From the NCBI GenBank assembly GCA_023387135.1, contig JAEWIK010000100.1, forward strand, positions 1-8,683: a stretch of DNA of 8,683 nucleotides, in the 5' to 3' direction. The notes under the pieces were generated by a model. The model was not told the DNA's origin, did no database searches, and saw only the letters and a program-made list of their open reading frames with translations. A program made the translations under genes and the position numbers. Origin of the DNA: Actinomycetes bacterium (GTDB taxonomy: Bacteria > Actinomycetota > Actinomycetes > Propionibacteriales > Propionibacteriaceae). Of this stretch, positions 1 to 6,259 are shown piece by piece. Numbering within the stretch: the first letter of the stretch is position 1; every line of letters starts with the position of its first letter.

Positions 1-333
1 GTGCTGCAGGCCCCGCTCGGCTCGGACGACGCGGTGGCCCTCGCGACGGCGTTGAAGGTGCTGGCCGACCCCGCCAGGCTGCGACTGCTGAGCCTCATCC
101 GGTCGGCGGACGGCGGCAGGGCGACGACCGGAGCGCTGGCCGACCAGGTCAACCTGACCCAGCCCACCATCACCCATCACCTGGGTGCCCTGTTCGACGC
201 CGGCTTCGTCGAGCGCGAGCGGGACGGGCGCCAGACCTGGTACTGGGTGAACTCCGAGGCGCTGCAGGCGATCCAGCAGCTCCTCGACCCGGCACCCGCC
301 CGGCAACTTCTTACCCTCGAACCCAGAAAGTGA
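1..333 (+). CDS. ArsR/SmtB-family winged-helix regulator, probably 5'-truncated by the window
   Basis: This is a small DNA-binding regulator of the ArsR/SmtB family. The core runs from about residue 14 (LATALKVLADPARLRLLSLI) through the recognition helix (LTQPTITHHLGALFDAGFVE, residues 52-71) to the wing (RERDGRQTWYWVN). The frame is open from base 1, where a GTG could be the start, but homologues usually carry 10-20 more N-terminal residues, so the true start is probably upstream of the window. The visible protein contains no cysteine at all. The place where arsenic sensors carry a CVC or single-Cys motif, before the recognition helix, reads RATTGALADQ. Arsenic sensing through thiols would therefore need Cys residues in the missing N-terminus or another mechanism. 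It overlaps the arsM start by 4 bp (GTGA), so the two are translationally coupled and it probably controls arsM. Family assignment is firm; ligand is unknown. Confidence 0.85.
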   Translation: MLQAPLGSDDAVALATALKVLADPARLRLLSLIRSADGGRATTGALADQVNLTQPTITHHLGALFDAGFVERERDGRQTWYWVNSEALQAIQQLLDPAPARQLLTLEPRK

Positions 334-1136
334 GCGCAGCGATGACAGACGACGTGGTGGAGCAGGTCAGGGACAGGTACGCCGCGGCGGCGCGGGCGGC
401 GATGGGCACGGGCAGGCGCACTCTCGACCTGCTGGACGACCTGGATGCCGCCGGCTGCTGCGGCGTGGACGACTGCTGTTCGGGGCAGACCCCGTCCGAC
501 GCCGGCGTGTTCGGCGCTGCGCTCTACGACGCCGGCCAGGCGGGCGAGGTGCCGTCCGAGGCCGTGACGGCGAGCCTCGGTTGCGGCAACCCGACGGCGG
601 TCGCCGACCTCAACCCAGGGGAACGCGTCCTCGACCTGGGCTCGGGGGGCGGCCTCGACGTGCTGCTGTCCGCGCGACGAGTCGGCCCGACGGGCTTCGC
701 CTATGGCGTCGACATGACCGACGAGATGCTGGAACTGGCCCGGGCGAACGCGGCGAAGGCGGGCGTGACGAACGTGGAGTTCCTGAAGGGCCGGATCGAG
801 GACGTCCCGCTGCCCGACGGCGCCGTGCAGGTGGTGATCTCGAACTGTGTGATCAACCTGTCGGTCGACAAGCCCAAGGTGCTCGCCGAGATGTTCAGGG
901 TGCTCGCGCCCGGCGGGCGCGTGGGCGTCTCGGACGTCGTCGCCGAGGACCACCTCAGCGTGGCGGACCGCGAGCAGCGTGGCAGCCACGTGGGCTGCAT
1001 CGCAGGAGCGCTCTCGCGGCAGGAGTACGTCGACGGGCTCACCGCCGCGGGCTTCACCGACGTCGAGGTGATCTTCACCCACGAGGTGGTCCCGCAGATG
1101 CACGGCGCGATAGTGCGGGCGGTCAAGCCCGCCTGA
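330..1136 (+). CDS. arsM: Arsenite S-adenosylmethionine methyltransferase (ArsM)
   Basis: A cytoplasmic enzyme that transfers methyl groups from S-adenosylmethionine to As(III), giving mono- and further methylated arsenicals. The class I methyltransferase fold is clear: motif I is VLDLGSGGGLDVLLSARR (100-117), the acidic loop ends at GVDMTDEM (126-133), and motif II contains VISNCVINLS (169-178). Three cysteines sit in the arsenite-binding contexts known from characterised ArsM proteins: C85 (ASLGCGNPTA), C173 (SNCVINLS) and C223 (HVGCIAGAL). A further cluster of four, C43, C44, C49 and C50, lies in the N-terminal segment. At 268 residues the length is usual. The GTG start at 330 overlaps the upstream regulator stop; an ATG at 342 is an alternative that would remove four residues. 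It ends 3 bp from the end of the convergent thioredoxin-like gene, so methylation and arsenical export genes are adjacent but oppositely transcribed. Confidence 0.95.
   Translation: MSAAMTDDVVEQVRDRYAAAARAAMGTGRRTLDLLDDLDAAGCCGVDDCCSGQTPSDAGVFGAALYDAGQAGEVPSEAVTASLGCGNPTAVADLNPGERVLDLGSGGGLDVLLSARRVGPTGFAYGVDMTDEMLELARANAAKAGVTNVEFLKGRIEDVPLPDGAVQVVISNCVINLSVDKPKVLAEMFRVLAPGGRVGVSDVVAEDHLSVADREQRGSHVGCIAGALSRQEYVDGLTAAGFTDVEVIFTHEVVPQMHGAIVRAVKPA
1115..1132. terminator. GC-rich hairpin at the convergent 3' ends of arsM and the thioredoxin-like gene
   Basis: A perfect 6-bp stem (GCGGGC / GCCCGC) with a 6-base loop lies inside the last codons of arsM, just before two coding regions that converge with only 3 bp between them. 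There is no T-tract on either strand, so a standard intrinsic terminator is not shown. A role as a bidirectional terminator is inferred from position only. Confidence 0.35.
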
Positions 1137-1139
1137 GCG

Positions 1140-1376
1140 TCAGTGGCTGCCGAGCAGGTCCTTGACCTGGCCGGCGGTGGGGACGCGGCCCGACAGCAGC
1201 ACCTGCTCGTCGACGACGAGGCCGGGGGTGCGGAGGATGCCGTAGGCGGCGATGTCGGCGTAGTCGGTCACCTTCTCGAAGGTCGCCTGGAGGCCGAGTT
1301 CGTCGACCGCCTGGCGGGTGACCTTCTCGAGGTTGACGCAGTTCGCGCAGCCGGAGCCGAGGATCTTCACGTGCAT
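1140..1376 (-). CDS. Small thioredoxin-like CXXC redox protein
   Basis: A 78-residue protein with a minimal thioredoxin fold, resembling the small redox-active disulfide proteins found beside permeases in metalloid loci. The active-site motif is GSGCANC (C10 and C13) after the first beta strand (MHVKIL). The conserved cis-proline context is RTPGLVV (residues 49-55), and VLLSGRVPTAGQVKDLL forms the C-terminal end. There is no signal peptide, so it should act in the cytoplasm. The ATG at 1376 is preceded by AAGGGA about 8 bases upstream, which supports this start. It lies 14 bp after the permease gene and is clearly co-transcribed with it. Its exact partner is not known; delivery or reduction of thiol-bound arsenic for the permease is an inference from gene order. 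Confidence 0.88.
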   Translation of the reverse strand: MHVKILGSGCANCVNLEKVTRQAVDELGLQATFEKVTDYADIAAYGILRTPGLVVDEQVLLSGRVPTAGQVKDLLGSH

Positions 1377-1390
1377 GACAGGGTTCCCTT

Positions 1391-2437
1391 CTAGAGGATG
1401 GCGTTGAACAGGTAGCCCACGGCGATGATGCCGAGCGCGGTGACGGCGGCGAAGGTGGCGATCAGGCGTGGCTTGAGCACGCGGCGCAGCAGGATCATCT
1501 CGGGGAGGCTGAGCGCGACGGTCGCCATCATGAACGCCAGCAGGGTGCCCATCGGCATGCCCTTGGCGTAGAGGGCGTCGATCAGCGGCAGAATGCCGGC
1601 GGCGTTGGAGTAGAGCGGCACGCCGATCGTCACCGCGACGAGGACCGCGAACGGGTTGTCGGGTCCCGCGTAGCGGGCGAAGAAGTCGGCCGGCGCCCAG
1701 CCGTGGATGACGGCTCCGAGCCCGATCCCGACCAGGAGGTAAGGCCAGATCTTCCGCAGGATCGAGACGACCTCCTCGCGTCCCATGGCGAGCCTGTCGT
1801 CCCAGGTCAGCCCGGCCGTCGAGTCGATGACCTGGCCCCGCAGCCGGGTCTCGTACACGAACCCTTCGACCTGGCTCTCGAGGCGCAACCTGCCGATCAC
1901 CATGCCCGCCACGATGGCGATGACCAGGCCGGCAGCGACATAGAGCAGCGTCGGGCCGACGCCGAACAGGCCGAGCAGCAGGGCGATCGCCACCTCGTTC
2001 ACCAGCGGGCTGGCGATGAGGAAGCTCATGGTCACCCCGAGCGGGATGCCCGACGCCACGAACCCTATGAACGCGGGGACGGCGCTGCACGAGCAGAACG
2101 GCGTGACGACGCCCAGTGACGCGGCGAGCACATTGCCGAGCCCCTCCCGCTTGCCGCCGAGCAGCGCCCGCGTGCGCTCGATGCTCATGAAGCTGCGCAG
2201 CACGGTGACGACGAAGATGATCCCGGTCAGCAGCAGCGCGATCTTGATCGTGTCGTAGCTGAAGAAGTGCAGCATCGACGCCCAGCCGGACGTGATGTCG
2301 AGGCCCAGCACTGTGGCGTACAGCCACGTCCAGAGCACCTCGTTCAGGGCGTACGCGCCCGCCCACCCGGCGGCCGCGAGGCCGACCAGGAGCCACCGCC
2401 GGGCAGTCGCCCGGGCAGCGGTCGTCGGGGCGGTCAC
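1391..2437 (-). CDS. arsP: ArsP-type permease (DUF318/ArsP_1 family), probable arsenical efflux
   Basis: A 348-residue inner-membrane permease with about eight to ten hydrophobic segments. The family signature TPFCSCSAVP (residues 112-121, with C115 and C117) is intact. The second-half signature is also present: PLYSNAAGILPL (274-285), followed by KGMPMGTLLAFMMATVALSLPEMILLRRVLKPRL. Characterised ArsP proteins export trivalent organoarsenicals such as methylarsenite. The wider family also includes permeases for other substrates, so arsenic is inferred from the flanking arsR, the thioredoxin-like gene and nearby arsM. The GTG start at 2437 overlaps the arsR stop in a GTGA, which indicates translational coupling. 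Longer reading of the same frame upstream would run through arsR and has no matching protein character. Between the halves is a long hydrophilic segment (about 183-225) typical of the family. Confidence 0.88.
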   Translation of the reverse strand: MTAPTTAARATARRWLLVGLAAAGWAGAYALNEVLWTWLYATVLGLDITSGWASMLHFFSYDTIKIALLLTGIIFVVTVLRSFMSIERTRALLGGKREGLGNVLAASLGVVTPFCSCSAVPAFIGFVASGIPLGVTMSFLIASPLVNEVAIALLLGLFGVGPTLLYVAAGLVIAIVAGMVIGRLRLESQVEGFVYETRLRGQVIDSTAGLTWDDRLAMGREEVVSILRKIWPYLLVGIGLGAVIHGWAPADFFARYAGPDNPFAVLVAVTIGVPLYSNAAGILPLIDALYAKGMPMGTLLAFMMATVALSLPEMILLRRVLKPRLIATFAAVTALGIIAVGYLFNAIL

Positions 2438-2769
2438 CGCCGTTCGCCGGCCAACGCCGGCTCGGGCTCGGCAGCGCACCCGCAGGCGCGACTGCCCGGG
2501 ACGGGGAGGGCCGAGTGCAGCCTGTCCATGGCGTCGTCGGTGAGCTGGTAGTCGATCCAGCGGCCCCGGCGCGTCCCCACCACCAGCCCTGCCTCGCGCA
2601 GGACCTTGAGGTGGTAGCTCAGCAGGTTGGCGGGGATCTCCGGCTCGGTCGTGAGCTGGCACACGCAGCGCGTCTCGGTGGAGAGCTGCGAGATCAGTTG
2701 CCAGCGGATCGGGTCGGCGACCGCCGCCAGGAGCGCCGTCGATACTTCGACCGGATTTGATTCAACCAC
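2434..2769 (-). CDS. arsR: ArsR-family arsenic-responsive repressor with CVC motif and C-terminal CGC pair
   Basis: A 111-residue winged-helix repressor. The sensing motif RCVCQL (C35 and C37) is at the position where classical ArsR proteins bind As(III) (ELCVCDL in the plasmid and E. coli proteins). The recognition helix is IPANLLSYHLKVLREAGLV (45-63) and the wing is GTRRGRWIDYQL. A second pair, C96 and C98 (RACGCA), sits near the C-terminus. Some ArsR proteins use C-terminal cysteines for arsenic binding, so this one could have two thiol sites or a composite one. The start is GTG at 2769; there is no Shine-Dalgarno sequence and a -10 box lies 6 bases upstream, so the transcript is probably leaderless. 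It is the first gene of the arsR-arsP-thioredoxin unit and its palindromic operator covers its own start codon. It also lies 18 bp after the MFS gene on the same strand, so read-through is possible. Confidence 0.92.
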   Translation of the reverse strand: MVESNPVEVSTALLAAVADPIRWQLISQLSTETRCVCQLTTEPEIPANLLSYHLKVLREAGLVVGTRRGRWIDYQLTDDAMDRLHSALPVPGSRACGCAAEPEPALAGERR

Positions 2770-2781
2770 GGTTGAAGCATA
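2761..2781 (-). promoter_or_regulatory. arsR operator palindrome and -10 box over the start codon
   Basis: Bases 2761-2776 read TTCAACC-AC-GGTTGAA, a perfect inverted repeat with 7-bp arms. It can also be read as TTCAA-N6-TTGAA, the general form of ArsR-type operators. On the minus strand a -10 box TATGCT (2781-2776) overlaps its edge. Six bases separate that box from the GTG at 2769, so the transcription start would fall on the first base of the start codon. Repressor bound here would cover the -10 and +1. A -35 box is weak (GACG-type sequence about 18 bases upstream). The regulatory role is inferred. Confidence 0.72.
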
Positions 2782-2787
2782 GACCCG

Positions 2788-4167
2788 TCAACTCGTCCGC
2801 GTCGCCCGCTCCACCGAACGCGATTTCAGCAGCAGGCTCACCAGCGCGAGCGCCACGCCCACCACGCCGATCCCCAGGAAGGAGAGGTCGTAGCCGTGGC
2901 TCGACTGCCCGAAGGACGCGGCGACCGACCCGATCAGCGCGGCCGCCAGGATCTGGCCGATCGCCGTGAAGGTCGTCACCATGCCCTGCGCCGCCGACCT
3001 GTCGTTCTCTGTCGTCTCGTTGAGCGTGATGTAGCGGACGGGAGCGCCGAGCAGGGCCGACAGGCCGAGGCCGATGAGCGCGCTGAACACGATGAACAGC
3101 GGCAGCGAGGAACTCGTCCGGCTGATGCCGATCATGCCCGCGCTCATGACCACCAGGCCCGACAGGATGACCACGCGCGAACCGAGCTTGTCCAGCAACC
3201 TTCCCGCCAGCGGCGACCCGACCGCCAGGGCCAGGACGAGCGGGAGCAGCAGGTAGCTTCCGGCGGACGAGGAGACGCCGAGGGACAGGACGGCGAGCAG
3301 CGGCAGGAACACCGTGCTGGCCTCGCCGAGCCCCGCGCCCGCGGTGATCGTGAACGCCACGGCGAGTTGCCTGCTGGTCAGCAGCCTGACGGGGAAGACC
3401 GGGTCCTGGGCGCGGCGTTCGATGACCACCACCGCCACCCAGGCCAGCACCGAGACCACGAGGGGAAGCCAGACCTCGACCCTGCCGAGGCTCGGCAGTG
3501 CTGCATTGGGGTCGAACTCGTTGATGCCGAAGGTCAGCGTCGCGAGCGCGACGCCGAGCGCCGCCATCCCCGCCAGGTCGAACCTGCCCCTCGTCGCCAC
3601 CGGCGTGCTGGGCAGCAGCCGCCAGGCGGCCACCAGCACGACGAGGGCGAAGGGGAGGTTGAGCAGGAACAGCCACTGCCAGCCGAGGCCCAGCAGCACG
3701 CCGCCGAGGATGGGCCCGACGAGGAAGGCGAGCCCGAAGACTGCGCCGATCAGGCCGAGGGCGCGTCCGCGTTCCTCGGCGGGGAAGGTGTCGCCGATGA
3801 CGGCGCTGGCCACCGGGAAGATGCCGCCGGCGCCGATGCCCTGGATGGCGCGGCCCGCGAGCAGCATCACCCAGAGCCCGGTGCCGTGCGACAGGGCCAC
3901 CACCAAGGACCCTGCGGCGAACAGCGCGATGTCGAGCATGTAGATGGCGCGCCGTCCCGCGTAGTCGGACAGCTTCGCCATCAGCGGTGTGCTGATCATC
4001 TGCAGCAGCACGTAGATCGCGAAGATCCACGGCAACTCGCGCGGGCCCAGATCGAACTCCGACTGGATCGCCGGCAGTGCCGGCCCGATGATCGCGATGT
4101 CGAGGGCGCCCATCAGCACTCCGACGAACAGGACGGCGAGAACGCGATTGCGTGAGCCCTTCCCCAT
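2788..4167 (-). CDS. MFS efflux transporter, DHA2-like drug:H+ antiporter
   Basis: A 459-residue major facilitator permease of the inner membrane, probably a proton-coupled exporter of drugs or other small molecules. TM1 carries the acidic residue typical of the DHA2 group (GALDIAIIGPALPAI, D23). Motif A is LMAKLSDYAGRR (62-73), motif B contains LAGRAIQGIGAGG (R106), and motif C, the antiporter signature, is LVGPILGG (149-156). About 12-14 hydrophobic segments can be drawn. The substrate cannot be read from the sequence. The ATG at 4167 is preceded by GGAAGG. It follows the DUF2871-like gene by 39 bp on the same strand and is probably expressed with it under the TetR regulator. Its stop is only 18 bp from the arsR start, so the arsR promoter lies inside its 3' coding end. 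No terminator hairpin was seen between them. Confidence 0.9.
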   Translation of the reverse strand: MGKGSRNRVLAVLFVGVLMGALDIAIIGPALPAIQSEFDLGPRELPWIFAIYVLLQMISTPLMAKLSDYAGRRAIYMLDIALFAAGSLVVALSHGTGLWVMLLAGRAIQGIGAGGIFPVASAVIGDTFPAEERGRALGLIGAVFGLAFLVGPILGGVLLGLGWQWLFLLNLPFALVVLVAAWRLLPSTPVATRGRFDLAGMAALGVALATLTFGINEFDPNAALPSLGRVEVWLPLVVSVLAWVAVVVIERRAQDPVFPVRLLTSRQLAVAFTITAGAGLGEASTVFLPLLAVLSLGVSSSAGSYLLLPLVLALAVGSPLAGRLLDKLGSRVVILSGLVVMSAGMIGISRTSSSLPLFIVFSALIGLGLSALLGAPVRYITLNETTENDRSAAQGMVTTFTAIGQILAAALIGSVAASFGQSSHGYDLSFLGIGVVGVALALVSLLLKSRSVERATRTS

Positions 4168-4206
4168 GATTCCTTCCAGCGTTGTGAGTGAAGAACTGCC
4201 CCGGCG

Positions 4207-4644
4207 TCAGGCGGCCGGCAGAGATTCCTTGGCCGGCTCGCGGCGCAGCGCCGCCCCGAGGATGAGGAAGAGCATGATGAACCCGGCGGTGATGAGCATG
4301 TGCCCGAGGCCGGCGATGCCGGCGATCGCCGCGGAGGACGGCTGGCCGAGGACGGTGAGCATGCCGTGCACAGTCATCATGGCGGCGGTGACCACGACGC
4401 CCGCGTTGTAGAGCCAGAAGAACCAACCGAACCGGCGGTCCTGCGAGATGCCCCACAGCTTGTCGAGCGCGAGGACGATCAGCATGACGAGCGTGCCCAG
4501 GGCCAGCAGGTGCGTGTGGACGCCGCTGAGCTGGGTGACGGATCCCTCGGGGAAGCCGTTCAGCTTGGTGAACTCCCTGTAGAACAGGCCTCCGGCCAGG
4601 CCGGCGGCCATGTAGGTGGTTGCGGCGATGAACAACGAGCGCAT
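4207..4644 (-). CDS. DUF2871-like four-helix membrane protein
   Basis: A 145-residue integral membrane protein with four hydrophobic segments at about 4-22, 44-62, 74-98 and 106-132. It matches my recollection of the DUF2871 family, whose members have no established function: the motif FYREFTKLNGF (21-31) follows TM1, VHTHLLALG opens TM2, FFWLYNAG opens TM3 and VHGMLTVLG closes it. Histidines H43, H45, H93 and H115 lie at or near membrane segments, which would allow haem or metal binding, but that is only an inference. The ATG at 4644 has GGAAAGG 5 bases upstream. An in-frame extension upstream is possible but would cross the operator region. It is the first gene of a two-gene operon with the MFS pump and is divergent from the TetR gene. 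Confidence 0.82.
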   Translation of the reverse strand: MRSLFIAATTYMAAGLAGGLFYREFTKLNGFPEGSVTQLSGVHTHLLALGTLVMLIVLALDKLWGISQDRRFGWFFWLYNAGVVVTAAMMTVHGMLTVLGQPSSAAIAGIAGLGHMLITAGFIMLFLILGAALRREPAKESLPAA

Positions 4645-4711
4645 GAGGACCTTTCCATTGCACGTGGGTGTGGGGACACGACCCATTCCTCCGACGGGGA
4701 GGAACACGGTC

Positions 4712-4735
4712 ATCTTACCGACACTGTGTCGGAAA
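4712..4735. promoter_or_regulatory. Probable TetR operator between divergent genes
   Basis: Bases 4718-4732 read CCGACAC-T-GTGTCGG, a perfect palindrome with 7-bp arms. Two flanking TT/AA pairs (4715-4716 and 4734-4735) extend the symmetry past one mismatch. On the minus strand it abuts a possible -10 box TAAGAT (4717-4712) for the DUF2871-MFS operon. On the plus side it covers the expected -35 region of the TetR gene. This placement fits repression of both directions by the TetR protein encoded next to it. Binding itself is inferred. Confidence 0.68.
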
Positions 4736-4748
4736 ACCCAGGGGACGT

Positions 4749-4760
4749 CATACTTAGTTC
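4749..4760 (+). promoter_or_regulatory. -10 box of the TetR gene, leaderless layout
   Basis: CATACT (4749-4754, four of six bases of TATAAT) is followed by exactly 6 bases and then the GTG start at 4761, so the transcript would begin on the start codon. The only purine-rich tract, GGGGA at 4741-4745, is 15 bases from the start and is too far for a good ribosome binding site. The -35 region overlaps the palindrome at 4718-4732. Confidence 0.5.
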
Positions 4761-5360
4761 GTGCCACGTATCTCTGCCGCCACGGTCGCGGAGCATCGCG
4801 TCGCCCAGCGGCAGGCGTTGCTCAAGGCCGCCGCCGACCTCGTGGTGTCGGACGGTGCGGCCGCCGTGACGCCCACGTCGGTGGCCGAGCGCGCGGGCAT
4901 GGCCCGCACCAGCGTGTACGACTACTTCCCGTCCCGGGAGGACCTCCTCGTGGCGGTGGCGCTCGACGCCTTCGAGCGGTGGGGCAGGGACCTCGACTCC
5001 TACCTCGACGGCGTCCCCGACGGGCTCCCCAGGCTGCGGCGCTACATCGACGCGACGATGGAGATGGCCGCCGGCGGACGGCATATGCTGGCGACGGCGT
5101 TCGGCGGCATCGAGCTCAGCCCCGAGAGCGCCAAGGAGATCGCCGCGATGCACGACGGCCTGCAGGGCCCGCTGCTCGCCGTCATGGAGGCCGCCGGCTT
5201 CGACGACCCCGTCGCGGACGCCCCCTACGTCCAGGCGCTCATCTCGGCGGGAGTGGTGAGGGTCGCGCACGGCGAACCCGCCGGCGAGGCGGCCGAGCGC
5301 ATCTACAACCTCATCGTCGACGGCGCCCGGCGATCAGGCGGTACGCCCGGCAGTCTCTGA
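4761..5360 (+). CDS. TetR/AcrR-family transcriptional regulator
   Basis: A 199-residue one-component regulator. The N-terminal helix-turn-helix is standard: RQALLKAAADLVVSDG (17-32), then VTPTSVAERAGMARTSVYDYFPSREDLLVAV (36-66), with ARTSVYDYF as the recognition helix. The C-terminal ligand-binding half (about 75-190) is divergent, as usual, and gives no ligand. It is divergent from the DUF2871-MFS operon with a palindrome between the two, so it probably represses both itself and the pump; the inducer may be a pump substrate. The GTG start at 4761 is chosen because the HTH begins soon after it and a -10 box lies 6 bases upstream. Its 3' end overlaps the convergent membrane protein gene by 27 bp. 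Confidence 0.92.
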   Translation: MPRISAATVAEHRVAQRQALLKAAADLVVSDGAAAVTPTSVAERAGMARTSVYDYFPSREDLLVAVALDAFERWGRDLDSYLDGVPDGLPRLRRYIDATMEMAAGGRHMLATAFGGIELSPESAKEIAAMHDGLQGPLLAVMEAAGFDDPVADAPYVQALISAGVVRVAHGEPAGEAAERIYNLIVDGARRSGGTPGSL

Positions 5361-6179
5361 CTGCACGTCGCCGGCGGGCGTCCGCGTCCCGCCGAGGTAG
5401 CGCCAGGCCGCCAGCGCGCTGACCACCAGCACCACAGAGACCAGGGTCGCGGGGACGGCGGCGCTCGCCGAACCGCCCGCGGCCATCAGCGCCATCGCGG
5501 CCACGATGCTCGCCGCCATCAGCACCGAGAACGACAGCCAGCAGCCGACAGCCATGAGCCAGAGGCGACTGCCCCTCAGCGCCCCCACGCCGCTCGCGAT
5601 GAAAGCAGGCAGCACCAGGCCCAGGTCGAGCACATGGATCGGGTTCACTCCCAGGCCCGCCTCGACGAGGCTGAGGGGCGTCACGCCGTCGAGCAGCGCG
5701 GGAACCAGCTCGCTCAACCACAGCAGGGCGAACAGCAGGCCGGTCCCCAGCAGCGTCCAGGCCGCGAACGCGCGCCGTCCGCCGGACGGGAACTCCCACG
5801 CTTGCTCGCGCAGGCCGCGCGCCGCGAACACCGCGCCGTACACGCTCAGCCCGAGCACCGCGACGTAGACCAGGAAGAGCCGGTTGAGATGGACGGCGAA
5901 CGCGTACACCACGAAGGCGTACGCGAAGTACAGCAGCGTGCCGAACCAGACGAGCCCGGCCCTGGGTGACCCGGCCCGGTAGCGCAGGCCCGACACCATC
6001 AGCACGACGACCGCCACGAGGTTCCCGACGTCCTGGCCCTGCGCCTGCAGGGTCCAGTTGGCGGTCTCGTGGGAGTAGATGCCCGGCGCCACCAGGCCGA
6101 GAACGCTCGACACAGTGGCCAGCGACGCGATGGCAGAGGACAACAGGACGACCGGCACTGACTGCCGCGATGTGCTCAC
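5334..6179 (-). CDS. Uncharacterised multi-pass membrane protein
   Basis: A 281-residue inner-membrane protein with about eight hydrophobic helices, at roughly 8-30, 51-67, 78-97, 100-120, 136-160, 178-200, 206-235 and 242-262. I do not recognise a family of known function. The segment between TM1 and TM2 has an external-looking loop (PGIYSHETANWTLQAQGQD), and the WFGTLLYFAYAFVVYAF helix is rich in aromatic residues, a pattern I associate with an actinobacterial family of conserved hypothetical membrane proteins. No cysteine or histidine cluster suggests metal binding. The GTG at 6179 is taken as the start because the first helix follows directly and a TAGGGT -10-like box sits 6 bases upstream. 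It converges on the TetR gene and the two overlap by 27 bp at their 3' ends. A functional link to the pump is not shown. Confidence 0.8.
   Translation of the reverse strand: MSTSRQSVPVVLLSSAIASLATVSSVLGLVAPGIYSHETANWTLQAQGQDVGNLVAVVVLMVSGLRYRAGSPRAGLVWFGTLLYFAYAFVVYAFAVHLNRLFLVYVAVLGLSVYGAVFAARGLREQAWEFPSGGRRAFAAWTLLGTGLLFALLWLSELVPALLDGVTPLSLVEAGLGVNPIHVLDLGLVLPAFIASGVGALRGSRLWLMAVGCWLSFSVLMAASIVAAMALMAAGGSASAAVPATLVSVVLVVSALAAWRYLGGTRTPAGDVQSETAGRTA
5372..5394. terminator. Hairpin just after the TetR stop codon
   Basis: CGGCGGG (5372-5378) and CCCGCCG (5388-5394) form a perfect 7-bp stem with a 9-base loop. It starts 12 bases after the TetR stop and lies inside the 3' coding end of the convergent membrane protein. 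There is no T-tract. A role in ending TetR transcription is inferred from position. Confidence 0.35.
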
Positions 6180-6185
6180 TGCCGC

Positions 6186-6191
6186 ACCCTA
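6186..6191 (-). promoter_or_regulatory. -10-like box of the membrane protein gene
   Basis: On the minus strand TAGGGT fits the actinobacterial TANNNT form and is followed by 6 bases and the GTG start at 6179. No good -35 box is seen. It is listed because the spacing repeats that of other leaderless starts in this window. Confidence 0.35.
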
Positions 6192-6259
6192 CGAAGAACC
6201 GAACCCCCGCGCTGACGAATCCCCGTTTTGCCGCCCGGACGCCGACCGGATTGTGGTGG

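Noticed and set aside
1115..1132. A classical intrinsic terminator between arsM and the thioredoxin-like gene
   Set aside because: The stem is good but there is no T-tract on either strand, so it is only listed as a possible terminator with low confidence.
1140..2396. A single long minus-strand protein covering the thioredoxin-like gene and extending upstream
   Set aside because: The upstream part is arginine- and histidine-rich out-of-frame translation of the permease gene; only the last 78 residues have the composition and motifs of a real protein.
2896..4155. A 419-residue plus-strand reading frame opposite the MFS gene
   Set aside because: Its composition (Asp, Glu, Gln, Arg, His throughout) is that of an antisense shadow of a hydrophobic coding sequence.
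2762..4663. A 633-residue minus-strand reading frame across the MFS and DUF2871 genes
   Set aside because: It is a GC-skew shadow in another frame, very rich in Arg, Gly and Pro with no domain, while the two real genes have clear membrane helices and ribosome binding sites.
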